Origin: Klebsiella sp. BIGb0407
GTDB lineage: Bacteria > Pseudomonadota > Gammaproteobacteria > Enterobacterales > Enterobacteriaceae
DNA length: 64,000 bases
Reading direction: 5' to 3'
Assembly (NCBI RefSeq): GCF_024807845.1
Contig: NZ_JANUEQ010000004.1
Coordinates: forward strand, 1-64,000
A program made the translations under genes and the position numbers. Below, one piece after another: positions 40,651 through 51,379 of this stretch. The notes under the pieces were generated by a model. The model did not search any database and was not told the origin of the DNA. It saw only the letters and a program-made list of their open reading frames with translations. Each line of letters opens with the position of its first letter. Position 1 is the first letter of the stretch.

Positions 40651-40740
40651 GTGAGTATCGCCGTGATAACCGGTATCGTGCTGGTATTGTTCTTGCTGGC
40701 TTACCTGATTTATGCCCTGATCAATGCGGAGGCATTTTAA
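40651..40740 (+). CDS. kdpF: K+-transporting ATPase KdpF subunit
   Basis: 29 residues, GTG start with GGAGGT 6 nt upstream: one membrane helix ([20 protein letters not shown]) ending NAEAF. Stabilises the KdpABC complex. Its TAA overlaps the kdpA ATG (TAATG). Confidence 0.95.
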   Translation: MSIAVITGIVLVLFLLAYLIYALINAEAF

Positions 40741-42443
40741 TGGCTGCCTCCGCATTTTTACTGATTGCCAGCTTTCTGTTGCTGCTGTTTATGCTTGCAA
40801 AACCGGTCAGTTTTTTACTGGCCCGGCTTATCCTTGATGTTCCGGTCCCGGTCGTGAGTAAGATTGAGCCGGTGCTATGGCGGTTAATTGGCTGCAACAC
40901 AGAAGAGATGGGCTGGAAGCGCTATTTAATGGCGATTCTGGCGATTAACTTTATCGGGCTGATTTTGCTGTTTATTATTCTGGTGATGCAGGGTCATCTG
41001 CCCCTTAACCCACAGCAGCTACCCGGTTTGACCTGGGAACTGGCGTTAAATACCGCGGTCAGTTTTGTCACCAATACCAACTGGCAGGCCTACAGCGGTG
41101 AAACGACCCTGAGTTATTTCAGCCAGATGGTCGGTTTGACGGTGCAAAACTTTGTCTCCGCCGCTACCGGCATCGCGGTGGTATTTGCCTTAATTCGTGG
41201 TTTTGCGCGCCAATCCACCACCACGCTGGGTAATGCCTGGGTCGATTTAACGCGGATTACCCTTTATATCCTGCTACCCCTGTCTGTGGTGCTGGCCCTG
41301 ATATTTATCAGCCAGGGGACACCTCAGAACCTCCACGCTTACCAGCCCTTTACTTCGATTGAAGGGGTATCAAATCTGTTACCTATGGGGCCGGTTGCTT
41401 CGCAGGAAGCGATTAAATTACTCGGCACAAACGGCGGAGGATTCTTTAACGCCAACTCGGCTCACCCTTTTGAAAACCCGACAGCCGTCAGCAACTTTAT
41501 TCAAATGCTGGCGATATTCCTGATACCCACAGCGCTGTGTTTTGCTTTTGGCGAAGCGGTGGGCGACCGACGTCAGGGCAGAACCTTACTCTGGGCAATG
41601 TCACTTATTTTTGTAGTTTGTGTCGCGGTGGTGATGTGGGCTGAACTCGAGGGTAACCCGCATTTGATGCCGCTGGGTTCTAGCAGCAGTATCAATATGG
41701 AAGGTAAAGAGAGCCGGTTCGGTATTCTCGCCACCAGCTTATATGCCGTGGTGACCACGGCCGCATCCTGCGGTGCTGTGAACGCCATGCATGATTCCCT
41801 GACAGTCCTGGGCGGCATGATCCCGATGTGGCTGATGAAAATTGGCGAAGTGGTATTTGGTGGTGTCGGTTCAGGACTCTACGGCATGCTGCTGTTCGTT
41901 CTGCTGGCAGTCTTTATTGCCGGCCTGATGATCGGCCGTACCCCGGAGTATCTGGGTAAAAAAATTGAAGTTCGCGAGATGAAAATGACCGCCCTGGCCA
42001 TTCTTGTCACCCCAACCCTGGTATTACTCGCAACGGCATTGGCGATGATGACGGATGCCGGACGTAGCGCCATCTTTAACCCTGGCATTCATGGTTTTAG
42101 CGAAGTGCTGTATGCGGTTTCTTCCGCAGCGAATAACAACGGCAGCGCTTTTGCCGGTCTCGGTGCCAATACGCCGTTCTGGAATCTTCTGCTGGCGCTG
42201 TGCATGTGGATTGGCCGTTTCGGGATAATTATTCCGGTGATGGCGATTGCCGGGTCACTGGCAACGAAAAAATCCCAGGCAGCCAGCCTCGGTACCTTAC
42301 CCACCCACGGAGCCCTGTTTATCGGCTTACTGATAGGAACCGTACTGTTAGTCGGCGCACTGACCTTTATTCCCGCCCTGGCGTTAGGCCCTATCGCGGA
42401 ACATCTTTCTCTGATTAATTTCTTAATAGTGAGGCAAGCATGA
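40740..42443 (+). CDS. kdpA: K+-transporting ATPase KdpA, K+ channel-like subunit
   Basis: 567 residues from ATG 40740; about ten membrane helices. Selectivity-filter-like loops [23 protein letters not shown] and [13 protein letters not shown] are all present. About ten residues longer than E. coli at the C-terminus ([10 protein letters not shown]). Binds and translocates K+ in the Kdp pump. Overlaps kdpB by 4 nt. Confidence 0.97.
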   Translation: MAASAFLLIASFLLLLFMLAKPVSFLLARLILDVPVPVVSKIEPVLWRLIGCNTEEMGWKRYLMAILAINFIGLILLFIILVMQGHLPLNPQQLPGLTWELALNTAVSFVTNTNWQAYSGETTLSYFSQMVGLTVQNFVSAATGIAVVFALIRGFARQSTTTLGNAWVDLTRITLYILLPLSVVLALIFISQGTPQNLHAYQPFTSIEGVSNLLPMGPVASQEAIKLLGTNGGGFFNANSAHPFENPTAVSNFIQMLAIFLIPTALCFAFGEAVGDRRQGRTLLWAMSLIFVVCVAVVMWAELEGNPHLMPLGSSSSINMEGKESRFGILATSLYAVVTTAASCGAVNAMHDSLTVLGGMIPMWLMKIGEVVFGGVGSGLYGMLLFVLLAVFIAGLMIGRTPEYLGKKIEVREMKMTALAILVTPTLVLLATALAMMTDAGRSAIFNPGIHGFSEVLYAVSSAANNNGSAFAGLGANTPFWNLLLALCMWIGRFGIIIPVMAIAGSLATKKSQAASLGTLPTHGALFIGLLIGTVLLVGALTFIPALALGPIAEHLSLINFLIVRQA

Positions 42444-44488
42444 GTCGCAAACAACAGGCGCTGTTTGAACCTGAATTGATTCGCCGTGCGCTAATTGATT
42501 CGGTTAAAAAGCTCTCCCCCAGGGTGCAGTGGCGTAACCCGGTAATGTTTATTGTCTGGGTCGGGAGTGTTATCACCACTCTGCTGGCAATAATGATGTT
42601 CAGCGGCAAACTGACAGGAAGCCCGATATTTACCGCGGCAATCAGCCTCTGGCTGTGGTTTACCGTACTGTTTGCAAACTTTGCCGAAGCCCTGGCTGAA
42701 GGCCGCAGTAAGGCCCTGGCCAGTAGTCTGAAAGGGGTGAATAAAACGAACTGGGCGCATAAACTGTCTTCCCCGCAGCCTGATGCGCCGTCAGAACGGG
42801 TTTCTGCCGCGAGCCTGCGTAAAGGGGACATCGTGCTGGTGAAAGCCGGGGATACTATTCCCTGTGACGGCGAAGTTCTCGAAGGCGGTGCGTCGGTGGA
42901 TGAAAGTGCTATTACCGGTGAATCCGCTCCGGTTATTCGTGAGTCCGGCGGGGACTTCTCTTCAGTCACTGGCGGAACGCGCATTCTTTCTGACTGGTTA
43001 GTGATTCAGTGTACGGTGAATCCAGGTGAAACCTTCCTCGACCGCATGATTGCGATGGTCGAGGGTGCCACTCGCCGTAAAACCCCGAACGAAATCGCGC
43101 TGACTATTCTGTTAGTCGCCTTAACGATTATTTTCCTGCTGGTGACCGCCACATTGTGGCCTTTCTCACAATATGGCGGTACCGCCGTTAGCGTGACGGT
43201 GCTGGTGGCGTTATTGGTCTGTTTGATCCCAACCACCATCGGCGGTTTACTCTCGGCCATTGGCGTGGCGGGCATGAGTCGTATGCTGGGCGCCAATGTG
43301 ATTGCGACCAGCGGCCGGGCGGTTGAAGCGGCCGGGGACGTGGATGTGCTGTTACTGGATAAAACCGGGACCATTACGCTCGGAAACCGTCAGGCATCGG
43401 CATTTTTACCCGCCCCCGGCGTTGAAGAAAGAGAGCTCGCCGATGCCGCCCAGCTGGCATCACTGGCAGATGAAACGCCGGAAGGCCGGAGTATTGTGAT
43501 TCTGGCGAAGCAACGCTTTAACCTGCGTGAACGCGATGTTCAGAATCTGCATGCGACATTCGTTCCCTTTACGGCACAAACCCGTATGAGCGGTATTAAT
43601 ATTCAGGAACGGATGATCCGCAAAGGCTCAGTCGATGCAATTCGTCGCCATATTGAAGCCAATAAAGGCCATTTCCCTGCCAAAGTCGACCTTCTGGTCG
43701 AGGACGTTGCCCGCCTCGGCAGTACCCCTCTGGTTGTTGCCGAAGGCGCTAAGGTATTGGGCGTGATAGCGCTAAAAGATATTGTAAAAGGCGGTATTAA
43801 AGAGCGCTTTGCTCAATTGCGTCAGATGGGTATTAAAACGGTGATGATAACCGGCGATAACCGTTTAACCGCAGCCGCTATCGCCGCTGAAGCCGGGGTG
43901 GATGATTTTCTTGCCGAGGCGACACCTGAGGCAAAACTGGCCCTGATCCGCCAGTATCAGGCCGAAGGTCGCCTGGTGGCAATGACCGGGGATGGTACCA
44001 ACGACGCCCCTGCCCTGGCGCAGGCAGATGTCGCCGTTGCCATGAACTCGGGAACGCAGGCAGCAAAAGAGGCCGGGAATATGGTGGATCTGGACTCTAA
44101 CCCCACCAAACTGATTGAAGTCGTGCATATCGGGAAACAGATGTTAATGACCCGCGGCTCGCTGACGACCTTCAGTATTGCCAATGATATCGCCAAGTAT
44201 TTTGCCATTATTCCGGCCGCCTTCGCCGCCACTTACCCGCAACTGAATGCGCTCAATATTATGCGGTTGCACTCACCAGACTCAGCGATTCTCAGTGCCG
44301 TTATATTCAATGCGCTGATCATTATTGCGCTTATCCCTCTGGCCTTAACCGGGATCCGCTATAAACCGCTGAGCGCCTCCGCCATGTTACGCCGTAATTT
44401 ATGGATCTATGGCTTAGGCGGGCTAATCGTCCCGTTTATTGGCATCAAACTTATTGATCTGATCCTGACGGTTTCAGATCTGGTTTAA
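42440..44488 (+). CDS. kdpB: K+-transporting P-type ATPase KdpB
   Basis: 682 residues, E. coli length. P-type motifs: TGES in [11 protein letters not shown] (actuator), phosphorylated Asp307 in [30 protein letters not shown] hinge, and about seven membrane helices. Hydrolyses ATP to drive uptake through KdpA. 12 bp before kdpC. Confidence 0.98.
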   Translation: MSRKQQALFEPELIRRALIDSVKKLSPRVQWRNPVMFIVWVGSVITTLLAIMMFSGKLTGSPIFTAAISLWLWFTVLFANFAEALAEGRSKALASSLKGVNKTNWAHKLSSPQPDAPSERVSAASLRKGDIVLVKAGDTIPCDGEVLEGGASVDESAITGESAPVIRESGGDFSSVTGGTRILSDWLVIQCTVNPGETFLDRMIAMVEGATRRKTPNEIALTILLVALTIIFLLVTATLWPFSQYGGTAVSVTVLVALLVCLIPTTIGGLLSAIGVAGMSRMLGANVIATSGRAVEAAGDVDVLLLDKTGTITLGNRQASAFLPAPGVEERELADAAQLASLADETPEGRSIVILAKQRFNLRERDVQNLHATFVPFTAQTRMSGINIQERMIRKGSVDAIRRHIEANKGHFPAKVDLLVEDVARLGSTPLVVAEGAKVLGVIALKDIVKGGIKERFAQLRQMGIKTVMITGDNRLTAAAIAAEAGVDDFLAEATPEAKLALIRQYQAEGRLVAMTGDGTNDAPALAQADVAVAMNSGTQAAKEAGNMVDLDSNPTKLIEVVHIGKQMLMTRGSLTTFSIANDIAKYFAIIPAAFAATYPQLNALNIMRLHSPDSAILSAVIFNALIIIALIPLALTGIRYKPLSASAMLRRNLWIYGLGGLIVPFIGIKLIDLILTVSDLV

Positions 44489-44500
44489 GAGGACACAGAG

Positions 44501-45076
44501 ATGACTATTTTACGCCCTGCTTTACTGCTATTGATCTTAATAACGCTGATAACTGGCGCAGCTTACCCCCTGCTTACTACATTACTTGGGCAATGGTGGT
44601 TTCAGACCCAGGCAAACGGCTCGTTAATTATCGATAAGGGTCAGGTTCGTGGTTCGATGCTGATTGGTCAGAATTTTACTGAGGCTAAATATTTTCATGG
44701 TCGTCCTTCAGCCACCGCAGATACCCCTTATAATCCCATGGCTTCAGGGGGTAGTAATCTGGCGGCGAGTAATCCCGAACTGGATAAACAGATTCGGGAG
44801 CGTGTGAAAATATTACGCGCGGCGAATCCACAGGCAGACCCCGCGGTTCCGGTTGAGTTACTGACTGCCTCAGGCAGTGGCCTGGACGGGCAGCTTTCAC
44901 CTGAAGCGGCCTTATGGCAGACCCCGCGCGTGGCACAGGCAAGACATTTACCTATTGAACAGGTGAACCGCCTGGTGGCTGAACATACCAGTACGCCGCC
45001 GGTGAACTTTATCGGTATGCCCGTGGTAAATATTGTGGCACTCAATCTGGCACTGGATGCCCTCCAGGCCCCGTAA
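44501..45076 (+). CDS. kdpC: K+-transporting ATPase KdpC subunit
   Basis: 191 residues. One N-terminal membrane helix ([19 protein letters not shown]), then periplasmic domain with [30 protein letters not shown] and [10 protein letters not shown]. Assembly/affinity subunit of the Kdp complex. 12 bp before kdpD. Confidence 0.97.
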   Translation: MTILRPALLLLILITLITGAAYPLLTTLLGQWWFQTQANGSLIIDKGQVRGSMLIGQNFTEAKYFHGRPSATADTPYNPMASGGSNLAASNPELDKQIRERVKILRAANPQADPAVPVELLTASGSGLDGQLSPEAALWQTPRVAQARHLPIEQVNRLVAEHTSTPPVNFIGMPVVNIVALNLALDALQAP

Positions 45077-45088
45077 TCAAGGATTCGT

Positions 45089-47776
45089 ATGACAGAAGAA
45101 CCTCTGCGCCCTGACCCGGATAAACTCCTGGAACAGATGAGCCGTCAGCCTCGTGGAAAACTGAAAATTTTCTTCGGCGCTTGTGCCGGTGTAGGAAAAA
45201 CCTACGCCATGTTGCAGGAAGCCCGGCGATTACGGGGCCAGGGGCTCGATGTCCTGGTAGGCGTCGTGGAAACCCACGGCCGCCGGGAAACAGCAGAACA
45301 ACTTAACGGACTGAATACTCTGGCGGCGAAACGTATCCTTCATCGTGGACGCGCTATCCTTGAGTTTGACCTTGATGCCGCCCTCGCCCGCCGTCCGGCG
45401 TTAATTCTGATGGACGAGCTGGCACACAGTAATGCCCCCGGCTCCCGTCACCCTAAACGCTGGCAGGATGTTGAAGAGTTACTGAACGCCGGGATTGATG
45501 TTCTGACTACCGTTAATGTGCAGCATCTGGAAAGTCTGAACGATGTGGTTGGCGGAATAACCGGTATTCAGGTGCGGGAAACTGTACCGGATCCTATTTT
45601 TGATGCCGCTGATGAAATCGTGCTGGTTGACCTGCCGCCAGACGATCTGCGTCAGCGCCTGCATGAAGGTAAAGTCTATCTTTCTGGCCAGGCTGAGCGG
45701 GCTATCGAACACTTCTTCCGTAAAGGCAACCTTATTGCCTTACGCGAGCTGGCACTCAGACGCACAGCGGACAGGGTTGATGAGCAGATGCGTGCCTGGC
45801 GCGAGACTCAGGGCCAGGAGAAAGTCTGGCATACGCGAGATGCGATTCTGTTATGTATTGGCCATAATGCCGGTAATGAAAAACTGGTACGAACCGCCGC
45901 TCGTCTGGCCGCTAAGTTAGGCAGCGCCTGGTATGCGATTTATGTTGAAACGCCCAAGCTTCATCGCCTGCCTGAACACCAGCGTCACAGCATTCTCGGT
46001 GCGCTACGACTGGCTCAGGAACTGGGAGCAGAAACCGCTACCCTGGCCGATCCGAATAAAGAGCAAGCGGTGGTGCGTTATGCCCGTGAACATAATCTCG
46101 GTAAGATTATTCTCGGCCGCCATACCCGCAGCCACTGGTGGCATGGCAGTACCTTTGCCGAAAAACTGGGGAAATATGCACCGGATCTGGATTTAGTGAT
46201 CGTTGCGCTCGACGAACTGGCCACATTTACCCATGCCAGAATCAATGATACCCGCGGCATTGGTGAGAAATGGCGCCTACAGTTGCAAGGCTGCGCGGCC
46301 GCCGTCGTGTTATGTGCATTAATCACCTGGGTGGCTAATCATTGGCTAGGCACTTTTGAAACCGCCAACCTGGTGATGGTCTATTTACTCGGTGTCGTCA
46401 TCATTGCGTTATTTTATGGTCGCTGGCCTTCGGTACTGGCGGCGGTAATTAACGTTATTAGCTTTGATCTGTTTTTTATTGCCCCCCACGGCACCCTTGC
46501 GGTGTCGGATATGCAATATCTTCTGACCTTTGGAGTGATGCTGACCGTCGGCCTGGTGATAGGTAATCTTACCGCCGGGGTGCGTTATCAGGCGCGTATC
46601 GCCCGCTATCGTGAACAACGTACCCGGCATCTTTATGAGATGTCGAAAGCGCTCGCAGATGACCGTTCCCCCTCAGAAGTCGCGGCAACCAGCGTACAGT
46701 TTATCAACTCCACTTTTCAGGCGCGCAGCCTGCTCTTGTTACCTGATGAGAACGGGAAACTGAGCCGTATTTCTCACCCGGGAGAGCCAGCTCAGTGGGA
46801 TGACGCCATCGCCCGCTGGAGCTTTGATAAAGGTCAACCCGCAGGAGCAGGAACCGACACCCTGCCTGCCGTGCCGTATCAAATTTTACCCCTTCGTACC
46901 CAAGAGCGAACCCTCGGACTGTTGATTATTGAAGCCGATAATCTGCGCCAGTTAGTCACGCCTGAACAGCAGCGACTACTGGAAACTTTCAGGCTATTAA
47001 TCGCGGCAACGCTCGACAGACTTTTGCTGACAGACAGTGAAGAACAAGCCCGCCTGGCGAGTGAGCGCGAGCAACTGCGTAACTCGTTACTGGCAGCCCT
47101 GTCCCATGATCTGCGCACACCGCTGACCGTGTTACTGGGCCAGGCAGAATTACTGACAAAAAACCTTAACGACGAGGGGTCAAAATACAGCTATCAGGCC
47201 AATGATATCCGCCAGCATGTGCTGAATACCACACGCCTGGTGAATAATTTACTGGAGATGGCACGCATTCAGTCAGGCGGTTTTAACTTACGTAAAGAGT
47301 GGCTGACGCTGGAAGAAGTGATTGGCAGCGCCTTGCAGATGTTTGAACCCGCTTACGAGGGACGTCATATCACTCTTGAATTGCCGGATCCGTTGATGCT
47401 GATTGAGCTCGATGGCCCGCTGTTTGAGCGAGTACTGATTAATTTACTGGAAAACGCACTTAAATATGCAGGGCCCGACGCTGAAATAGGTATCCGGGCG
47501 AGAGCTAAAGCTGACTCACTGCTGCTGGAGGTCTGGGATAACGGCCCCGGTATTCCGCCAGATAAAGAGCAGCTTATTTTTGATAAATTTTCCCGCGGCA
47601 ATAAAGAGTCTGCCATTCCTGGCGTCGGGTTAGGGCTGGCGATTTGCAGGGCCATTGTCGAGTTGCACGGCGGTACTATCTCGGCCACCCGGAGTGCGCA
47701 AGGCGGCGCCAGTTTTCATATAATGTTACCCTTATCGCCTTCCCCGATAATTCCTGATATCAACGAGGTCATGTGA
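45089..47776 (+). CDS. kdpD: K+/turgor sensor histidine kinase KdpD
   Basis: 895 residues. KdpD N-terminal domain with Walker A GACAGVGKT (30-38), Usp-like domain (about 250-370), four membrane helices (about 400-500), GAF domain, HisKA with phospho-acceptor His673 (LSHDLRTP), and HATPase with ENALKYAG, DNGPGIP and GVGLGLAIC. Phosphorylates KdpE when K+ is scarce. Overlaps kdpE by 4 nt. Confidence 0.97.
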   Translation: MTEEPLRPDPDKLLEQMSRQPRGKLKIFFGACAGVGKTYAMLQEARRLRGQGLDVLVGVVETHGRRETAEQLNGLNTLAAKRILHRGRAILEFDLDAALARRPALILMDELAHSNAPGSRHPKRWQDVEELLNAGIDVLTTVNVQHLESLNDVVGGITGIQVRETVPDPIFDAADEIVLVDLPPDDLRQRLHEGKVYLSGQAERAIEHFFRKGNLIALRELALRRTADRVDEQMRAWRETQGQEKVWHTRDAILLCIGHNAGNEKLVRTAARLAAKLGSAWYAIYVETPKLHRLPEHQRHSILGALRLAQELGAETATLADPNKEQAVVRYAREHNLGKIILGRHTRSHWWHGSTFAEKLGKYAPDLDLVIVALDELATFTHARINDTRGIGEKWRLQLQGCAAAVVLCALITWVANHWLGTFETANLVMVYLLGVVIIALFYGRWPSVLAAVINVISFDLFFIAPHGTLAVSDMQYLLTFGVMLTVGLVIGNLTAGVRYQARIARYREQRTRHLYEMSKALADDRSPSEVAATSVQFINSTFQARSLLLLPDENGKLSRISHPGEPAQWDDAIARWSFDKGQPAGAGTDTLPAVPYQILPLRTQERTLGLLIIEADNLRQLVTPEQQRLLETFRLLIAATLDRLLLTDSEEQARLASEREQLRNSLLAALSHDLRTPLTVLLGQAELLTKNLNDEGSKYSYQANDIRQHVLNTTRLVNNLLEMARIQSGGFNLRKEWLTLEEVIGSALQMFEPAYEGRHITLELPDPLMLIELDGPLFERVLINLLENALKYAGPDAEIGIRARAKADSLLLEVWDNGPGIPPDKEQLIFDKFSRGNKESAIPGVGLGLAICRAIVELHGGTISATRSAQGGASFHIMLPLSPSPIIPDINEVM

Positions 47777-48450
47777 TAACCGTTTTAGTGATTGAGGATG
47801 AAAAAGAGATCGGCCGTTTTCTGCGTACTGCGCTGGAGGATGAATCCTTGCGGGTATTTGATGCCGAAACATTACAGCGCGGACTTATCGAGGCGGCGAC
47901 CCGGAAACCGGATGTGGTGATTCTCGATTTGGGCCTCCCGGACGGCGACGGCGTAGAATTTATTCGTGATTTTCGCCAGTGGAGCCAGGCCCCGATAATC
48001 GTGCTGTCTGCCCGCGACAACGAACAGGATAAGATTATCGCTCTTGACGCCGGGGCAGACGATTTTCTCAGTAAACCTTTTGGCATTGGAGAGTTACAGG
48101 CCAGGTTACGCGTCGCCCTGCGACGTCATGCAAGCCTGGTACAACCCGAACCGGTTTATCATTTTGACGATATCATGGTTGATCTTGCCGCCCGCAGAAT
48201 CGTCCGGGGAGAGGAAGATATTCATCTGACCCCGCTTGAGTTTCGACTGCTGGCAACCTTGCTGAATAATCAGGGTAAAGTGCTGACCCAGCGCCAGTTA
48301 CTGAAGCAGATCTGGGGGCCTAATGCGGTGGAACACAGCCATTATCTGCGTATTTATATGGGGCATTTACGTCAAAAACTGGAACAAGATCCTGCCCGAC
48401 CGCGTCATTTATTAACCGAGACCGGAATCGGTTATCGTTTTGTTTTATAA
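47773..48450 (+). CDS. kdpE: response regulator KdpE
   Basis: 225 residues, GTG start overlapping the kdpD stop. Receiver domain with Asp52 (VVILDLGLPDGDG) and Lys in DFLSKPFG; OmpR/PhoB winged helix from about 130 (LTPLEFRLLATLLNNQGKVLTQRQLL...TGIGYRF). Activates kdpFABC through the T-rich site at 40551-40572. Last gene of kdpFABCDE. Confidence 0.98.
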   Translation: MITVLVIEDEKEIGRFLRTALEDESLRVFDAETLQRGLIEAATRKPDVVILDLGLPDGDGVEFIRDFRQWSQAPIIVLSARDNEQDKIIALDAGADDFLSKPFGIGELQARLRVALRRHASLVQPEPVYHFDDIMVDLAARRIVRGEEDIHLTPLEFRLLATLLNNQGKVLTQRQLLKQIWGPNAVEHSHYLRIYMGHLRQKLEQDPARPRHLLTETGIGYRFVL

Positions 48451-48485
48451 TATAAAAATATTATTTTTTGCAGGGGGAAACCGCT

Positions 48486-48914
48486 ATGAGTGCCTGGCTA
48501 TTCTACGCACTGTTATCGGCGGCCAGCGCTGCGCTGGTCGCTATTTTTGGTAAAATAGGTTTACAGCAACTTGATGCCAATACCGCCACCGCGGTTCGGG
48601 CGATTGTCATGGCGTTATTCCTGGTAGGTGTAGTGGTGGCACAGGGGAAACTGAATCTGGTTGGAACCGTATTTGCCGATAAAAAAGCGCTGCTGTTTAT
48701 TATCTTAAGTGGGGTCGCCGGCGCCCTGTCGTGGCTGTTTTACTTTATGGCGATTAAAAGTGGTGAAGTCTCCAAAGTCGCGCCAATCGATAAACTGAGC
48801 GTGGTATTTGCAGTGGTGCTGGCAGTTATTTTGTTTGGCGAGAAAGTGTCGCTGATTGCCGGGATCGGTATTGCACTGATTACCGGTGGCGCACTGATGG
48901 TTGCTTTAGGGTAA
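48486..48914 (+). CDS. half-size EamA/DMT-family transporter
   Basis: 142 residues from ATG 48486 (AGGGG upstream); the longer frame from 48468 has no support. Five hydrophobic helices forming one EamA repeat (SAWLFYALLSAASAALVAIFGKIGL...DKLSVVFAVVLAVILFGEKVS). Full DMT transporters have two such repeats; half-size members dimerise. Substrate unknown. 35 bp after kdpE but with no known link to K+. Confidence 0.8.
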   Translation: MSAWLFYALLSAASAALVAIFGKIGLQQLDANTATAVRAIVMALFLVGVVVAQGKLNLVGTVFADKKALLFIILSGVAGALSWLFYFMAIKSGEVSKVAPIDKLSVVFAVVLAVILFGEKVSLIAGIGIALITGGALMVALG

Positions 48915-48935
48915 AAAAATACCATCAGGCGTAAT

Positions 48936-48968
48936 GCCTTACAAGGATGCAGAAACATCCTGTAAGGC
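48936..48968. repeat. long hairpin between convergent genes
   Basis: GCCTTACAAGGATG (48936-48949) pairs with CATCCTGTAAGGC (48956-48968) with one bulged base, between the DMT gene (plus) and the hydrolase (minus). REP-like in position and G/C clamp; it could act as a bidirectional transcript end. Confidence 0.55.
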
Positions 48969-48987
48969 AAATACCAGTATTGGGTCT

Positions 48988-49983
48988 TTATTTGAGATTA
49001 TTTTTCAGTCCATTCGCGGCCTGACTAATAGCCGTCCGCACGGCAGGAACGTCACTCAGGGCGTTCAGCAAACCATAATCATGGATCAACCCGTTGTAAC
49101 GGGTAACCGTCACGTCGACACCGGCCTCATCGAGCTTACGACCAAAAGCCTCCCCCTCGTCACGCAGCACATCAAACTCAGCCGTCTGAATAAGCGTCGG
49201 CGGCAGGCCCTTTAACTGCTCAGGGGTTGCTCGCAGTGGAGAAGCCAGAATATTATTTCGGTCGCTTTCTTTGGTGGTGTAGGCATCCCAGAACCACTTC
49301 ATCATATTACGTGACAGGAAATAGCCATCAGGATACTGCTGATAAGAATCGGTATTGAAATTCGCGTCAGTGACGGGCCAGAGCATGACGTCGTAGCGAA
49401 TTTCAGGCGCTTGATGCTGTTTGGCCTGAAGCGCGACGGCTGCCACCATATTTCCACCGACGCTGTTACCCACCAGCGCCAGACGTTTGCCATCAACGCC
49501 AATTTCATTACCGTGTTCAGCTACCCAGCGTGTTGCCGCGTAAGCCTGATTAATGGCAACCGGGAAATGAGCTTCCGGAGATGGCGTGTAGTTAACAAAA
49601 ACAGCCGCCGCACCCGATTCGCTGACGAGGTCACGAACCAGCCGTTCATGCGTTGCAAAATCACCCAGAATCCAGCCACCGCCGTGGAAGAACATAAACA
49701 CGGGCAGGATCCCCTGGGCGTCATGCGGCTTCACTATATTCAGTTTCAGCTGACCGCCTTCAATATCGATGGTTTTTTCACTGACATCTGCGGCGGGCAG
49801 TTTTGCCCCTTTTTGCGCATCGATTAATACCTGACGTGCGTCTTGCACAGACAGTTGCTCAATGGGTTTTCCGCCACCGCCGTTCAGTGCATTCAGGAAT
49901 TCCTGAACATGGCGTTCTGGTTGAGGGCTACCCGCAAAGCTGTTGAGCGAAACGGCAGTCATTAATGCAGATTTAATATTCAT
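48988..49983 (-). CDS. HSL-type alpha/beta-hydrolase (esterase)
   Basis: 331 residues from ATG 49983. Hormone-sensitive-lipase family: oxyanion motif HGGG (100-103), nucleophile elbow GNSVGG with Ser174, acid in the EFDVLRDEG segment, His in NGLIHDYGLL. The N-terminus (MNIKSALMTAVSLNSFAGS) is only weakly signal-like. Substrate unknown. Downstream of the TetR/NTF2-like pair on the same strand, but with a hairpin (50104-50138) between, so likely a separate unit. Confidence 0.8.
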   Translation of the reverse strand: MNIKSALMTAVSLNSFAGSPQPERHVQEFLNALNGGGGKPIEQLSVQDARQVLIDAQKGAKLPAADVSEKTIDIEGGQLKLNIVKPHDAQGILPVFMFFHGGGWILGDFATHERLVRDLVSESGAAAVFVNYTPSPEAHFPVAINQAYAATRWVAEHGNEIGVDGKRLALVGNSVGGNMVAAVALQAKQHQAPEIRYDVMLWPVTDANFNTDSYQQYPDGYFLSRNMMKWFWDAYTTKESDRNNILASPLRATPEQLKGLPPTLIQTAEFDVLRDEGEAFGRKLDEAGVDVTVTRYNGLIHDYGLLNALSDVPAVRTAISQAANGLKNNLK

Positions 49984-50103
49984 AGAACCATCCAATTAAA
50001 ATTGTTTACGATTAAATCGCGCGCTATTTAAATGGGGAATATTCAAGCCGTATTCCCATCACAAAAACAGTGCGCACAGTCAAAATGAAAAAAGCATCCC
50101 CGG

Positions 50104-50138
50104 CTCAGGCTGATTGTATTTTTCACAATCAGCCTGAG
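50104..50138 (-). terminator. hairpin after the NTF2-like gene
   Basis: Perfect 14-bp stem CTCAGGCTGATTGT / ACAATCAGCCTGAG with a 7-nt loop, 54 bp after the NTF2-like stop. On the minus strand CTTTTTTC follows after a further 11 bases, so it is an imperfect intrinsic terminator. Confidence 0.6.
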
Positions 50139-50191
50139 AAAAACCCGGCCAGGACAGTAGCCGTGGGCCCCCCGGAAAAGAATTAACTACC

Positions 50192-50668
50192 CTACAGACC
50201 CAGGTCAGACAGACCCGGATGGTCGTCCGGACGACGGCCCAGCGGCCAGTGGAACTTACGTTCGCTTTCCTTGATAGGCATATCGTTAATGCAGGCAAAG
50301 CGGTTCTGCATCAGGCCATCTTCGCCAAATTCCCAGTTCTCATTGCCGTAAGAGCGGAACCAGTTACCAGAATCATCGCGCCATTCATAAGCGTAACGAA
50401 CCGCAATGCGATTTCCGCCAAACGCCCATAGTTCTTTAATCAGGCGATACTCGAGTTCTTTTTTCCACTTACGTTCGAGAAAACCTTTGGCTTCTTCGCG
50501 GTTATAAGCAAACTCTGCGCGGTTACGCCATTTCGTATCCAGCGAGTACGCGAGCGATACTTTTTCAGCATCGCGGCTGTTCCAGCCATCTTCAGCCAGT
50601 CTGACTTTCTCTATCGCAGATTCACGAGTGAAAGGAGGAAGAGGTGGGCGAATGTGAAAATCAGACAT
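50192..50668 (-). CDS. DUF1348 / NTF2-like family protein
   Basis: 158 residues, almost the entire chain is one NTF2-like fold: [67 protein letters not shown]. The family is uncharacterised but widely found next to a TetR regulator, as here (tetR lies 62 bp upstream on the same strand). A small-molecule-binding or catalytic role is possible; I cannot assign it. Confidence 0.85.
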   Translation of the reverse strand: MSDFHIRPPLPPFTRESAIEKVRLAEDGWNSRDAEKVSLAYSLDTKWRNRAEFAYNREEAKGFLERKWKKELEYRLIKELWAFGGNRIAVRYAYEWRDDSGNWFRSYGNENWEFGEDGLMQNRFACINDMPIKESERKFHWPLGRRPDDHPGLSDLGL

Positions 50669-50729
50669 GGTGGAGCCTCCGGTTAAATTGGATATTTTAA
50701 TTAGTCATTTATTTGTCGGGATCAGACCT

Positions 50730-51299
50730 CTAATGCGAAGCCTGTTTTAGTAACAGTTGAGCAATGTCCCTTGCATCGTCGGCGGCGCTGTAATCACTCA
50801 TTACGCGTGACATGGTGATGGCACCTTCAACCAGCACGAGCAACCGTCTTGCCAGGGCTAATGGCTGCTCTGTATTCAGCTGTTCGGTAAGCTCAACGAT
50901 GTAATCCAGTAATTTCTGTTTATGCAATTTGGCGATATGACGAATAGGATCCGCAGAGTCCCCTACCTCACCCGCCGTGTTGATAAACGCACATCCACGA
51001 TACCCCTCAGATTCAAACCAGCCTTTAAGCACGGTGAATATATTGAGGATCCTGTCGTGCGGCGTTTCCGCCTTATCACATTCTGCCCTGAACCATTCCA
51101 TCCAGCGTATATCACGTGCATTCAGGGCTTCCGCTGCAACCTCATCTTTATTCGTGAAGTAACGATAAATCGTTTTCCTGGCGACACCGGAAGTCTTTAC
51201 CAGAAGGTCCATACCGGTGGCATGAATACCATTCTGATAAATAAGTTGCTCGGCCGTGGCGAGGATTTTGTCTCTGGTATTCGTTGTCTCTTTGTTCAT
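50730..51299 (-). CDS. TetR/AcrR-family transcriptional regulator
   Basis: 189 residues from ATG 51299 (MNKETTNTRDKILATAEQLI). N-terminal helix-turn-helix GIHATGMDLLVKTSGVARKTIYRYFTNKDE (about 24-53); C-terminal ligand domain with GCAFINTAGEVGD, typical of TetR C-terminal type with this motif. A perfect palindrome 12-25 bp upstream is a likely operator, so it probably represses itself and the downstream NTF2-like gene. Confidence 0.88.
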   Translation of the reverse strand: MNKETTNTRDKILATAEQLIYQNGIHATGMDLLVKTSGVARKTIYRYFTNKDEVAAEALNARDIRWMEWFRAECDKAETPHDRILNIFTVLKGWFESEGYRGCAFINTAGEVGDSADPIRHIAKLHKQKLLDYIVELTEQLNTEQPLALARRLLVLVEGAITMSRVMSDYSAADDARDIAQLLLKQASH

Positions 51300-51310
51300 A
51301 GGATAATGGT

Positions 51311-51324
51311 AGAACGATCGTTCT
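51311..51324. promoter_or_regulatory. TetR-type palindromic operator
   Basis: AGAACGATCGTTCT is a perfect 14-bp palindrome, 12 bp upstream of the tetR ATG. Its size and shape match TetR-family operators, and it would overlap the tetR promoter or leader. Confidence 0.7.
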
Positions 51325-51379
51325 CCTCCGTCAAGTAGTGGATACAAAATCTTGAGTTTTTAAGTTGAGGGGACAGCAT

